Assembly: GCF_042726155.1 (NCBI RefSeq)
Contig: NZ_JBHXHV010000001.1
Span: 1,550,001 to 1,614,000, forward strand
DNA from: Leucobacter sp042726155
Lineage (GTDB): Bacteria; Actinomycetota; Actinomycetes; Actinomycetales; Microbacteriaceae
DNA: 64,000 nt
Direction of reading: 5' to 3'
Shown: positions 27,492 through 34,835 of the stretch, in pieces
How the letters are laid out: every line of letters starts with the position of its first letter
Numbering within the stretch: position 1 is the stretch's first letter
Notes under the pieces: generated by a model
Databases searched by the model: none
What the model was told of the DNA's origin: nothing
The model's input: only the letters and a program-made list of their open reading frames with translations
Program-made: the position numbers and the translations under genes

Positions 27492-27549
27492 AGCGGGGTA
27501 ACTTGTGGTGGGTGTCGGCACCTCGACACTCACCACAAGTTACCCCGCT
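27492..27549. repeat. 58-bp palindromic element, copy 2
   Basis: Same outer arms (AGCGGGGTAACTT / AAGTTACCCCGCT) and length as copy 1. The inner stem GTGGTGGGTGTCG pairs with CGACACTCACCAC with only one G-T pair; the centre is GCACCT. It lies 41 bp downstream of the stop of the membrane protein gene ending at 27590. Confidence 0.85.
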
Positions 27550-27589
27550 TGCAGGGCGCGGGCGGCGTGAGGGCGGCGTGAGGGCAGTG

Positions 27590-28708
27590 TTAGCGCGGCG
27601 TCCTTCGGTAGCGCTCGACCGCGCCACTTCCCGCCGCGATCGCGGCGAAGAGCACTCCGCCTACGGGCCACACGATCCACGATCGCGACCAGGCGTCGCC
27701 AATGAAGCTCCACGCGAGGAAGATCGCGGTGAGCAGCGGCCAGTAGAACGCGGCGATAACGCTCACGATGCTGCGCTCGTCATCGGCGCTCCCAGAGGCG
27801 CCGCCCCGGCTCGAGTCTTTGCCGCTCGAGATACGTTCGGCGACCGTGTGCGCCCACGCCTGCGGGAGGAGTACGCCGAGCCCGGCCGCGACTATGACGA
27901 GCACGATGACAACGCCGATCACGCTCCAGATCGATCCTTCGGGATCATCGCCCATGAACAAACCGAAGGCGATGAGCGGCATGGGGGAGAGGATCCAAAG
28001 CGCTATTGCGACCTGCAGCGCGCGGATACGTCGCCGTTCGTACTGCTCAGCGAGTGCATTCGCCCAGTGAGTGGCCAAGGGGTTCGCGGCAAATTTCCCC
28101 TCCGCGATGCGCTCGTGGGGTTTCATCTCCCGTGACGTCGAGAGGAACAGCATGACGCCGACGGCCACCAAAGCGAGGAGCATCAGAAGACCGATGAACA
28201 CCCCCGCCGACTCCGTGATTGGCACGACACCTGCCTCCGCGGCCGTCGGGAGAAAAATGAGGGTAGCCGGTGAGACGACGAACAACATGATCGCCGCACT
28301 CACGCGGAAGCGGATGCGCTGCTGTGCGTCGGCGTACGCCTGAGCTTCGTCGAGAGTGATCGGCTCGTAGCCGCCCGCCCCGCGCGGCGGAACGCCGGCC
28401 GCCCGCCCACTCTCATCAGCCAAGCCAGCTACGCCAGCTACGCCAGCGGAGTCTGCTCCACCCGCGACAACGTGCGTGAGCGGTGGCGCAATGTCAGCGG
28501 TAATTCCCAGCACGGGCGCCAGTTCCTCAAGGTTGCCGAAGTCGCGAATGACCTGCCCGACTGCCTCATTCTCGGAACGTCCCGACGCGATGATGCTCGT
28601 GTAGGCGTCCTCCATCATTCCCTGTAACTCGGTTTTCGCTTCGAGCAGGCGCGGCGTCTGCGGGTAGGCGCTGAACATCGTGTCGAGGTAGGCGATGATC
28701 ACGTTCAC
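27590..28708 (-). CDS. Membrane protein with permease-prefix (HAAS/DUF1700-like) N-terminus
   Basis: 372 residues. Residues 1-75 (LEAKTELQGMMEDAYTSIIASGRSENEAVGQVIRDFGNLEEL) match the small helical domain that precedes many PadR-linked membrane proteins. At least six hydrophobic segments follow, split by Gly/Ala-rich linkers at about 80-110 and about 290-310. Function is unknown. The gene overlaps padR by four bases and is therefore co-regulated with it; such pairs often respond to envelope stress or antibiotics. Confidence 0.75.
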   Translation of the reverse strand: MNVIIAYLDTMFSAYPQTPRLLEAKTELQGMMEDAYTSIIASGRSENEAVGQVIRDFGNLEELAPVLGITADIAPPLTHVVAGGADSAGVAGVAGLADESGRAAGVPPRGAGGYEPITLDEAQAYADAQQRIRFRVSAAIMLFVVSPATLIFLPTAAEAGVVPITESAGVFIGLLMLLALVAVGVMLFLSTSREMKPHERIAEGKFAANPLATHWANALAEQYERRRIRALQVAIALWILSPMPLIAFGLFMGDDPEGSIWSVIGVVIVLVIVAAGLGVLLPQAWAHTVAERISSGKDSSRGGASGSADDERSIVSVIAAFYWPLLTAIFLAWSFIGDAWSRSWIVWPVGGVLFAAIAAGSGAVERYRRTPR

Positions 28709-29052
28709 GGTGTGACTCCTTCGGTTGCTTCGGCGATAAATCTGTCAACGACTGACTTCGTGCTGAGCCACTCTTCGACCTTGACGTGAAAGTGCTCGAA
28801 CCCCGCGGGCGTGAGCTGGTAGTAGGTGCGCGGTTTTCCGGACGGAGAAATCCCGGGGGAGGCGCTCACAAGTTCGCTCGCCTCAAGACGTTTCACGGCC
28901 GAGTAGAGCGTCGTTTGTTTGATGACGTATTCGTCACCGCTGATGTTCGAGATGCGCTGGGCAAGCTCGTACGCGTAGGACGGCCCGCTGCGCAGCAACG
29001 AGAGCACCATGAGGTCGACGTAACCGCGAATCGCGTCGGCGCTAATGCTCAT
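28705..29052 (-). CDS. PadR-family transcriptional regulator
   Basis: 115 residues: a winged helix with YVDLMVLSLLRSGPSYAYELAQRIS, then IKQTTLYSAVKRLEASELV and the wing SGKPRTYYQLTPAG. It is the compact PadR subfamily II type. It very likely represses its own operon with the downstream membrane protein. A 7-bp inverted repeat 54 bp upstream is a good operator candidate. Confidence 0.92.
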   Translation of the reverse strand: MSISADAIRGYVDLMVLSLLRSGPSYAYELAQRISNISGDEYVIKQTTLYSAVKRLEASELVSASPGISPSGKPRTYYQLTPAGFEHFHVKVEEWLSTKSVVDRFIAEATEGVTP

Positions 29053-29105
29053 GCGTACTCCAGGTTTCGGATGTGTTGTCGCCCGAGTGGCTACTACTCC
29101 AAACG

Positions 29106-29124
29106 TACTACGCCTGACGTAGTA
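29106..29124. promoter_or_regulatory. Candidate PadR operator
   Basis: A perfect inverted repeat TACTACG-CCTGA-CGTAGTA lies 54 bp upstream of padR, with an extra CTACTACT half-site at 29091. PadR-family operators are short palindromes of this TACTA/TAGTA kind upstream of the autoregulated gene. Confidence 0.55.
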
Positions 29125-29141
29125 ACGCGAGCACTTTCCGC

Positions 29142-29199
29142 AGCGGGGTAACTTTCGACGCGTGTCGGCGCCTCAACACGCGTCGAAAGTTACCCCGCT
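29142..29199. repeat. 58-bp palindromic element, copy 3
   Basis: Outer arms and length are identical to copies 1 and 2, but seven inner positions differ (TCGACGC in place of GTGGTGA/G). The opposite arm changes to match, so the stem stays perfectly paired for 24 bp. It lies 31 bp downstream of the COG0523 GTPase stop. Confidence 0.85.
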
Positions 29200-29229
29200 C
29201 GCGGCTAGCCAGCCAGCTGAGAGGGGGCT

Positions 29230-30285
29230 TCAGTCACTGAGGCGGCGGTAGCGCAGGAGGCGCTTGAGGCCAGCTGCGTCGGGCGCAGCGATTGGACCGG
29301 CCGCAACTTCTCGAAGTCGTCGCTCGGCCGACACCTCGTCGAGCTCGATGCCGATCGCGACGAGTTCGCCCACCTCTGGCGGCTGCGCCAATCGCGCCAC
29401 GTGAATCATGCGGCCGACCACATTCACCAGGTATCCGCGACCGCCCCGCGGTCCGCGCACGCGCACTCGCCCCTTCATGCGGTACGCGCCCTCCGCAGGA
29501 TCCTCAAGCAGATCTACGAGCGCACCCGGTGCAACCGCCTCGGGGAGCGCGACCGAGACTGCGTGCGCGTGCTCGTGACCCACATGCGCGGGTGCATCCT
29601 CGCGGAGCAGGCGCGCGATCGGCAATTCGTCAATCGGATCTTCGGTGCTCGCGGTGTCGAATACCAGTGCCGGATCAATGCGCCCCTGCCGAGCCTCGAC
29701 AACCAGTGCCGCGGGGTTTCGTTCGAGCACTCGACTACGAATCCGCTCGATCCTGTCGTGTCGTTCGGTCTCGGGAATCAGGTCGGCCTTGGTGACGACC
29801 ACGAGCGTCGCTACCGCGTGCCGCAGGGGAGGCTCGGGCCAGGTGTCTACGGTCTGAAAGTGTTCGACGGCGTCGATCACTTCGACCACGCCGCCGAGCC
29901 TGACGCGCTCCGCCCCGCTAAACCTGATGAGTCGAGCTAGCGTGATGGGATCGGCCGCGCCGCTCGCCTCGATCACGATAGCGTCGAGACCGAGCCGCGG
30001 CTGGGTGAGTTTTTCGAGTGCGTCGTCGAGCCCGCCCGCGTCGGGGAGGCAGCAAATGCACCCGCCTGAAATCGCGGCGGCTTCATCGACTTGCCCGGAC
30101 ACGAGCGCCGCGTCGACGTTGAGTGCCCCAAAGTCGTTCACTACTACGCCGAGGCGGGCGCCGGGGGCGCGCAATAGGTGATTCAGCAGGCTGGTCTTCC
30201 CGGCACCGAGGTGCCCCGCGACGGCAATGACGGGAATGCGGGGCGAAATATTGACTGGGCGAGACGCGCTGCGCGGTGTGTTCAT
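29230..30285 (-). CDS. COG0523 (CobW-like) metal-chaperone GTPase
   Basis: 351 residues of the G3E family. The P-loop is GHLGAGKT (24-31), the metal site is CICC (Cys76-Ile-Cys78-Cys79), and ASGAADP and TKADLIPETE complete the GTP site. A C-terminal CobW_C domain with VRGPRGGRGYLVNVVGR follows. These proteins deliver zinc or other metals to target enzymes, typically under zinc limitation. A Zur-like box just upstream supports a zinc role here. A His-rich stretch common in some members is limited to HVGHEHAHA. Confidence 0.9.
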   Translation of the reverse strand: MNTPRSASRPVNISPRIPVIAVAGHLGAGKTSLLNHLLRAPGARLGVVVNDFGALNVDAALVSGQVDEAAAISGGCICCLPDAGGLDDALEKLTQPRLGLDAIVIEASGAADPITLARLIRFSGAERVRLGGVVEVIDAVEHFQTVDTWPEPPLRHAVATLVVVTKADLIPETERHDRIERIRSRVLERNPAALVVEARQGRIDPALVFDTASTEDPIDELPIARLLREDAPAHVGHEHAHAVSVALPEAVAPGALVDLLEDPAEGAYRMKGRVRVRGPRGGRGYLVNVVGRMIHVARLAQPPEVGELVAIGIELDEVSAERRLREVAAGPIAAPDAAGLKRLLRYRRLSD

Positions 30286-30331
30286 CAGGGTCCCTCTCCG
30301 GTCGCCGAAGGTGTCGACCGCACCAGTCTAT

Positions 30332-30346
30332 TGAGAACGATTATCG
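30332..30346. promoter_or_regulatory. Zur-like operator
   Basis: TGAGAACGATTATCG matches the actinobacterial Zur pattern TGANAAN3TTNTCA at all fixed positions but the last. It lies 47 bp upstream of the COG0523 gene and in the divergent promoter of the SRPBCC gene. It is a good fit to zinc-dependent repression of a zinc chaperone. Confidence 0.55.
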
Positions 30347-30396
30347 GTGGGCGTATCCGCGGAAGGATACGCGCACGAATTTCGCGCAGAATAGCC

Positions 30397-30981
30397 GTGG
30401 GCATCCGCGAGCCGGGTCCGGAGAGCGAGGTCGTCTTGATTATCAACGTTCACGAGCGAGGGCTCCGTGGCTCAAGCCACGATGTGGCCGAGCTGCTCAT
30501 GACGCTCGCGGGTTCCGATGATCGAATATGGCCGGGCGAGGCGTGGCCCAAGATGCAGTTCGCGGACGGACTTGTCGTGGGTGCGAACGGTGGTCACGGC
30601 CCCGTGCGCTATCGCATTGAACTCATTGACCCCGCGGGCCGGGTCGCGTTTCAATTCACCAGGCCGACCGGATTTGGCGGCGGGCATGCTTTCAGTGTCG
30701 TTGATACGGCGAAATCCGGGGAGACAGCTTCAGTGGTGCTGCGTCACGAGTTACAGATGTTCGTCACGGGAATGGCCCGCGTGAGTTGGCCGTTGTTCTT
30801 TCGTCCGCAGCACGACGCGTTGATCGAGGAGGCCCTCGATAAGGCCGAGCCCGAGCTTGGGACGCCGCCGCTCACGCCCTACCGGCGTAGCCTCTGGACA
30901 CGCGTGCTCCGCCGCGCTGCGTTTTCTAGGGTTGTCGTGCGGCTTTCTCTGTGGCTGTCACGTGCGCGTGCCACCAAATAA
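30397..30981 (+). CDS. SRPBCC-family protein
   Basis: 194 residues from a GTG; earlier in-frame starts would run into the divergent gene, and no strong ribosome-binding site decides the start. The pattern HGPVRYRIELIDPAGRVAFQFTRPTGFGGGHAF, then VLRHELQMFVTGMARVSWPLFFRPQHDALIEEALDKAE, matches bacterial SRPBCC (START-like) proteins with a hydrophobic ligand cavity. The function is not established. It is divergent from the metal chaperone and overlaps the convergent DUF4345 gene by 56 bp. Confidence 0.6.
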   Translation: MGIREPGPESEVVLIINVHERGLRGSSHDVAELLMTLAGSDDRIWPGEAWPKMQFADGLVVGANGGHGPVRYRIELIDPAGRVAFQFTRPTGFGGGHAFSVVDTAKSGETASVVLRHELQMFVTGMARVSWPLFFRPQHDALIEEALDKAEPELGTPPLTPYRRSLWTRVLRRAAFSRVVVRLSLWLSRARATK

Positions 30982-31312
30982 CCAGCGGCACCACGAGGAG
31001 TTCAAGCACCAGTGCGGCGATGAACACGGGGTGCGGCCAACCGCTCACCAGTACGGAGAGTAGACGCGCAATTCCCCCGATCGCCGCGATCAATAGCATT
31101 GCGCGTGTGACTTTTCGTCGTTCGACGGGCTGAAACAGCGACCACCACAGGGCAATTCCTGCCGCGAACCAGAATACATTCGTGAACCGATACTCGCTGT
31201 CGACACTGGCGGTGGTGGGCTCGCCGCCGGGGGCGCCCGCTGGACCGAGAATGATTCCAGACAGGCCAGAAGCGACAGGCACGATGCCGAGTATCGCCAA
31301 CACTGCAGCCAT
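30926..31312 (-). CDS. DUF4345-like membrane protein
   Basis: 128 residues with four hydrophobic segments (about 2-24, 45-62, 68-90, 95-115) and the conserved SVDSEYRFTNVFWFAAGIALWW of the DUF4345 family. Its first codons overlap the start of the divergent TetR gene and its end overlaps the SRPBCC gene. A GTG three codons in is a possible alternative start. No function is known. Confidence 0.7.
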   Translation of the reverse strand: MAAVLAILGIVPVASGLSGIILGPAGAPGGEPTTASVDSEYRFTNVFWFAAGIALWWSLFQPVERRKVTRAMLLIAAIGGIARLLSVLVSGWPHPVFIAALVLELLVVPLVIWWHAHVTATEKAARQP

Positions 31313-31961
31313 GCGGCTGTTTGCCGAACGCGGCTATGAGAGCACGTCGGTGGCAGAGATTCAGGTCGCGGCCGGCATGACCGGTGGTTCCGGAGCGCTG
31401 TACAAGCACTTCGCGAGTAAGGAAGCCGTGCTCGCAGAGGGAGTAAGGCGCTATATCGCTGACTTCGCCGAGCACAGCGCAACCACGGTGCGCAGTCTCC
31501 CAAACGATCCTCAAGCCGCACTGCGGGCGATCGCGGAGGGAGTCATGGACTCGATGACCGCGAATGAGGCGATACTTCGAGTGTTGCTGCGCGACCTTGA
31601 AGGGCATAGAGAAATGCTTGACCGCGTATGGGAGGGCGTGCTCGCGGGCGTGTACACCGAAATGGCGCAGTGGATCCGCGCCCAAAATGCGGACAAATTG
31701 CTTGCGGTAGTCGATCCTGAGGCGACGGCGACTGTCTTGATGAGCGCGCTGACATACTGGCCGATCCTGCACTCGCTGACGGGAAAAGAATCTGGCGGCC
31801 TTGCGCGCTCAGCGTATATTGAAGCGTGGATCGACACCTCAGCCCGTGCTTTGGGCATCACTGAGCCGACTCGACCCAACCACCACGTGCGCGAGGGGGG
31901 ACTTGAACCCCCACGTCCGAAGACACTGGAACCTAAATCTAAACACGGTGAGCCAGACTAG
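31284..31961 (+). CDS. TetR-family regulator, C-terminus altered by prophage insertion
   Basis: 225 residues. The HTH is NTAAMRLFAERGYESTSVAEIQVAAGMTGGSGALYKHFASKEAVL. The ligand domain ends near ALGITEP, the usual family length. The frame then reads through the tRNA-Leu 3' fragment (EGGLEPPRPKTLE) and stops in prophage DNA, so the last 15-20 residues are set by the integrated phage. It is divergent from DUF4345 with overlapping 5' ends and presumably regulates it. An earlier ATG at 31251 is possible. Confidence 0.8.
   Translation: MPSIANTAAMRLFAERGYESTSVAEIQVAAGMTGGSGALYKHFASKEAVLAEGVRRYIADFAEHSATTVRSLPNDPQAALRAIAEGVMDSMTANEAILRVLLRDLEGHREMLDRVWEGVLAGVYTEMAQWIRAQNADKLLAVVDPEATATVLMSALTYWPILHSLTGKESGGLARSAYIEAWIDTSARALGITEPTRPNHHVREGGLEPPRPKTLEPKSKHGEPD
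31888..31939 (-). tRNA. tRNA-Leu (TAG) 3' fragment = prophage attL core
   Basis: Minus-strand sequence GATTTAGGTTCCAGTGTC... through the variable arm, T-arm (GGGGGTTCAAGTCCCCC) and 3' acceptor CTCGCGCA matches the 3' half of a leucine tRNA. The 5' half is absent: pairing with the anticodon stem breaks at 31940. This is the displaced target end left by phage integration. The rebuilt intact tRNA should be at the right prophage end, beyond 64 kb. Confidence 0.88.
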
Positions 31962-32030
31962 GTCATTTGCCGCATGGTTCTGCCGTTTCCGGGACAGTTG
32001 ACCCCGCCTAGATCAGCCGTTGCAAGCGTC

Positions 32031-32053
32031 ATAAGGTGCACAATAAGGTGCAC
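32031..32053. repeat. Paired 11-bp direct repeats beside attL
   Basis: ATAAGGTGCAC occurs twice, separated by one base, between the att core and the integrase stop. Their location fits integrase arm-type or excisionase binding sites. Confidence 0.5.
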
Positions 32054-32056
32054 CGG

Positions 32057-33205
32057 TCAACCGTCGGCGGCCTCCATATGACGCGTCTCGATCAAGTCGG
32101 CGAGTGCACGCTTCCGTTCCTCCACCGCGTGCGTGTACACACTGAGAGTGAGCGCGGGGGAGGAGTGCCCCATCATGTCAGCAACCGACACCACGTCAGC
32201 ACCCGCGCTCAGCGCCATAGATGCTGCGGTATGGCGGGCGGTGTACCTGCGGGTATGCGGCACCCCAGCCTTCTCGAGAAGAGCTTTCCAATTTTTCGCG
32301 TCCGAGCTCGGCCGGTACGGGCCGCCGCTGTCTCGGGTGAAACACCATGCGTGCGGCTTGCCGTCAGGCTCCCATTCGACCCAATCGGAGCCCTTTTCCG
32401 AGCGCTTCAGCATTTGCCGGGCACGCTCTGCTTTCAACATGCCCATGATTCGCGGCGGAACTGCAATCACGCGAGTTCCAGCGGCAGTCTTGGTCATTTG
32501 CGCGAGCTGTGCTCCCTTCCCCACGACTTGCACCACCTCCTGTTCGACACGGATCGTGTTCGCCGCGAAGTCAACGTGCTTCCATTCGAGCGCGATCGCT
32601 TCACCGGGGCGGAGGCCGAGGTCGAGAGCGAGATGCCAGCGCGCCTGCAAGGGGTCGCCGACGAGAGCTTTGTGGACTGCGCGTACGTCAGCTTCGCTCA
32701 TAGTCGTCGTGTCAGGTTTCGCGCGCTGAGGAGGCTTCACGAGCGCAGCCACATTGCGTCCGACATGACCGCGCCAAACGGCATGCTTCAACGCTGCCCG
32801 GATGATCGAATGCGCTTGCCGTTGAGTGGAACCAGATTTGCCAGAGGCCTCCATCCCTGCGTACAGCATTTCGAGATCGTCCATCGTTAGCTTGTCCACT
32901 GCTTTCCCACCGATGACGGGCACTATGTACTTCCTGATGTAGATGTCGTAGATGCCGTTCGTGGTTTCACGACGCTCTGGGCCGGTCACCTTCATCCAAT
33001 GATTGAGCCAAGTCTCCATTGAGGGGACTTTGCCCGCGACAAGGTGGCCCGTTTCGCGCTGGTGCAAGAGTGCGCGCTTCTTGCGTGACGCCTCTGCCTT
33101 GGTCGCGGCGCTGAAGTACTTGCGCTTGCTGTTGACGGTAACGTATCCGCGCCATCCGTTCTCGGTCCTGTAGAGGGTGCCTTCACCCTTTGCTGCGCGT
33201 GCCAT
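32057..33205 (-). CDS. int: Prophage tyrosine integrase
   Basis: 382 residues. An N-terminal arm-binding domain (GEGTLYRTENGWRGYVTV) and a SAM-like core-binding domain precede the catalytic domain. The latter has LDLGLRPGEAIALEW (first Arg), RRYTARHTAASM (His/Arg box), MMGHSSPALTLSVY with the second catalytic His/Trp position as His-Ser, and the nucleophilic Tyr in SVYTHA. The start is the ATG overlapping the stop of the ImmA gene by one base. It lies 118 bp from the att core and recombines at tRNA-Leu. Confidence 0.95.
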   Translation of the reverse strand: MARAAKGEGTLYRTENGWRGYVTVNSKRKYFSAATKAEASRKKRALLHQRETGHLVAGKVPSMETWLNHWMKVTGPERRETTNGIYDIYIRKYIVPVIGGKAVDKLTMDDLEMLYAGMEASGKSGSTQRQAHSIIRAALKHAVWRGHVGRNVAALVKPPQRAKPDTTTMSEADVRAVHKALVGDPLQARWHLALDLGLRPGEAIALEWKHVDFAANTIRVEQEVVQVVGKGAQLAQMTKTAAGTRVIAVPPRIMGMLKAERARQMLKRSEKGSDWVEWEPDGKPHAWCFTRDSGGPYRPSSDAKNWKALLEKAGVPHTRRYTARHTAASMALSAGADVVSVADMMGHSSPALTLSVYTHAVEERKRALADLIETRHMEAADG

Positions 33206-33681
33206 TACGCCACCTCGAACTTTCTGGCCCACTGGCCTGCGCCCATCTTCGGGTCCTGGTAGATCGTCTGGCCGTAGCGTTCAAGTCGATGGGTGCGTTT
33301 CGTACTGAAATGCTTGTAGAGCGCGAGAAATTGACCGCGTGTGATGCCGAGCTCTAGGCAGATGCGGTCAAAGTCGGCGTGGGCCGCGGTCAGCGTTGAC
33401 CACTCTTCGGGGTCTGCGAGACGGAGCCCGGAGGCGAGATTCGCACGGTGCTCAGTGCGAGTGTCATGTCCTCCTGGGTCGTTGCTTTCTGCGTGGGCGC
33501 ACTCATGGGCCAAAACTGGGCGCTCGTATTCAGAGGCGACATTGCGATCGAGAATGACGAGTTTTCTAGAGGGAACCCAAACGGCACTGAGGTTGTTCAA
33601 CGTGTGTCGAACGAGGCGAACCTTCATCTGTTCCAGATGTTGGATGGGATCGTAGGCGGGGTCGTATGAGAGTTCGAACAT
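33205..33681 (-). CDS. ImmA/IrrE-type metallopeptidase
   Basis: 158 residues with the zinc-binding HExxH as LAHECAHAE (His59, Glu60, His63). This is the family of ImmA, which cleaves the ICEBs1/phage repressor on induction. It lies between the repressor and integrase genes on the same strand. It therefore probably inactivates the adjacent XRE repressor and controls lysogeny. Translation is coupled to int through TAATG. Confidence 0.88.
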   Translation of the reverse strand: MFELSYDPAYDPIQHLEQMKVRLVRHTLNNLSAVWVPSRKLVILDRNVASEYERPVLAHECAHAESNDPGGHDTRTEHRANLASGLRLADPEEWSTLTAAHADFDRICLELGITRGQFLALYKHFSTKRTHRLERYGQTIYQDPKMGAGQWARKFEVA

Positions 33682-33750
33682 GCTGCTCCTTCCGAAAATG
33701 GGTGCACTAAGTAGAGCTACCCAGCTTCCCGGGCAATTGGTGATGCGCTT

Positions 33751-34245
33751 CTAAGGGGTGTGGTCCTCGGGTAGGTCGCTCTTCGGTGAGGCCGCAAAGT
33801 CTTCAGCCCACACGGCTTCGACGTTGTCGGGGATCTCGTCTTCATCTGCGCTGGCATTCTCGCCGAAGCCGCCGACAATGACATTGCTACGAGCCGCTAC
33901 CTGCAGGTGTTCGGTCACAGTGGCGACTGCGGCCCGGCCGGCTTCTGCTCGTCTCGTCTCGGGGAGGCTGTCAAGGATGCCCCCGACGATAGCGAGCCAC
34001 TGACGGGTTTCCGTAGAGAACTCGAACGGTGTGATCTCAATGCCTAGCACCTCGTAGATTCGTCGCAAGTTGTCAATCTGCGGGACCGAGCCTCGCTCAA
34101 TGTTCGAGAGGGCCTGCCTAGTGATGCCCGCAAGCTCTGCCAACTCTGATTGCTTCATTCCGGCGGTGGTGCGCAGCTCCTTCACGCGCGCAGCCAACTT
34201 TCCTCGCTCTTCGAAAGAAAGATTCGGGAGATCGGTTTTTGACAT
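33751..34245 (-). CDS. XRE-family phage repressor
   Basis: 164 residues. A clean HTH_3 domain (about 15-75: LAARVKELRTTAGMKQSELAELAGITRQALSNIERG) is followed by a ~90-residue acidic C-terminus with no S24 autoprotease motif (no Ser-Met/Lys pair). The lack of self-cleavage fits a repressor removed by the neighbouring ImmA peptidase. It is transcribed away from the early operon and should bind the GCTAACA/TGTTAGC operator immediately upstream. Confidence 0.9.
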   Translation of the reverse strand: MSKTDLPNLSFEERGKLAARVKELRTTAGMKQSELAELAGITRQALSNIERGSVPQIDNLRRIYEVLGIEITPFEFSTETRQWLAIVGGILDSLPETRRAEAGRAAVATVTEHLQVAARSNVIVGGFGENASADEDEIPDNVEAVWAEDFAASPKSDLPEDHTP

Positions 34246-34375
34246 GACTCAAAGCTAACAGGTCAATGTTTTGTTAGCAAGTGATCCCAACAAGTTGACA
34301 TTTGTTAAATTCCTTGAGTCAAATACTTGTAGTTCGGAATTGCGGCGCGTCAAGAACTGTGTAAAACTACTTGAC
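34246..34375. promoter_or_regulatory. Prophage immunity operator/promoter region
   Basis: Between the divergent repressor and the early HTH gene. GCTAACA (34254) and TGTTAGC (34272) form a 7-bp inverted repeat with an 11-bp spacer, and a related half-site TTTGTTAAAT is at 34301. A rightward promoter is likely: TTGACA at 34295 with an 18-bp spacer to TCAAAT at 34319. The early HTH gene starts at 34376. The segment is clearly AT-richer than its surroundings. Confidence 0.6.
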
Positions 34376-34582
34376 ATGAAGCAGCAAACACAGCCGCCGG
34401 GAGTGGCAATCAAGGCACTCCGCGAGATGGCTTCTATGACCCTGAAGGAAGTTGCCACAGGTGCCGACACTTCGGTTTCATACCTGTCCAAGGTTGAGAA
34501 CGGCGTATTTCATCCCACTCAAACTTATGTCGCCAGAGTTGTCGGGTTCATCTCGTCTTCGATGCTGAGGAAAGCAGCATGA
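34376..34582 (+). CDS. Small XRE-family HTH protein (Cro-like)
   Basis: 68 residues, almost all one helix-turn-helix: AIKALREMASMTLKEVATGADTSVSYLSKVENG. The ATG at 34376 removes 35 upstream codons that cover the promoter. As the first rightward gene facing the repressor it fits a Cro-type early regulator. Its stop overlaps the next start by four bases. Confidence 0.8.
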   Translation: MKQQTQPPGVAIKALREMASMTLKEVATGADTSVSYLSKVENGVFHPTQTYVARVVGFISSSMLRKAA

Positions 34583-34824
34583 CTGCCGTGAAGGTGCTCG
34601 AGGTTGAACGCCAGTACAGCGTGAGGTCCGCGGCAGATCTGCTTGGTGTTTCGACGCAGTACATCTACGACCGCATGGATGACGGAGAACTTCCCCGCCG
34701 CCTCGATCTTGGCGGAGGCAAAGCTAAGTACCGCATTCCGGCCTCTGATTTGCAGCGTTTCATCGACAGCCGAACCTCAAACAGCAAGAAGCCCAAGGTT
34801 GCAGCCTCGGGCCAGAACAACTGA
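34579..34824 (+). CDS. Excisionase-like helix-turn-helix protein
   Basis: 81 residues with YSVRSAADLLGVSTQYIYDRMDDGELPRRLDLGGGKAKYRIPASDLQRFI, the HTH_17/MerR-like winged fold used by excisionases and small DNA-binding phage proteins. The C-terminus is a basic Ser/Lys tail. It could be Xis for the tRNA-Leu integrase or a second regulator. Confidence 0.8.
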   Translation: MTAVKVLEVERQYSVRSAADLLGVSTQYIYDRMDDGELPRRLDLGGGKAKYRIPASDLQRFIDSRTSNSKKPKVAASGQNN

Positions 34825-34835
34825 TTGGAAGATCA

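Noticed and set aside
24678..29199. CRISPR array (three similar repeats)
   Set aside because: The repeats are kilobases apart, palindromic over their full length, and have genes rather than spacers between them; no cas genes are present.
31893..31961. Complete tRNA-Leu gene at the prophage border
   Set aside because: Only the 3' half can be folded; the D-arm and 5' acceptor strand are missing, so it is an attachment-site fragment.
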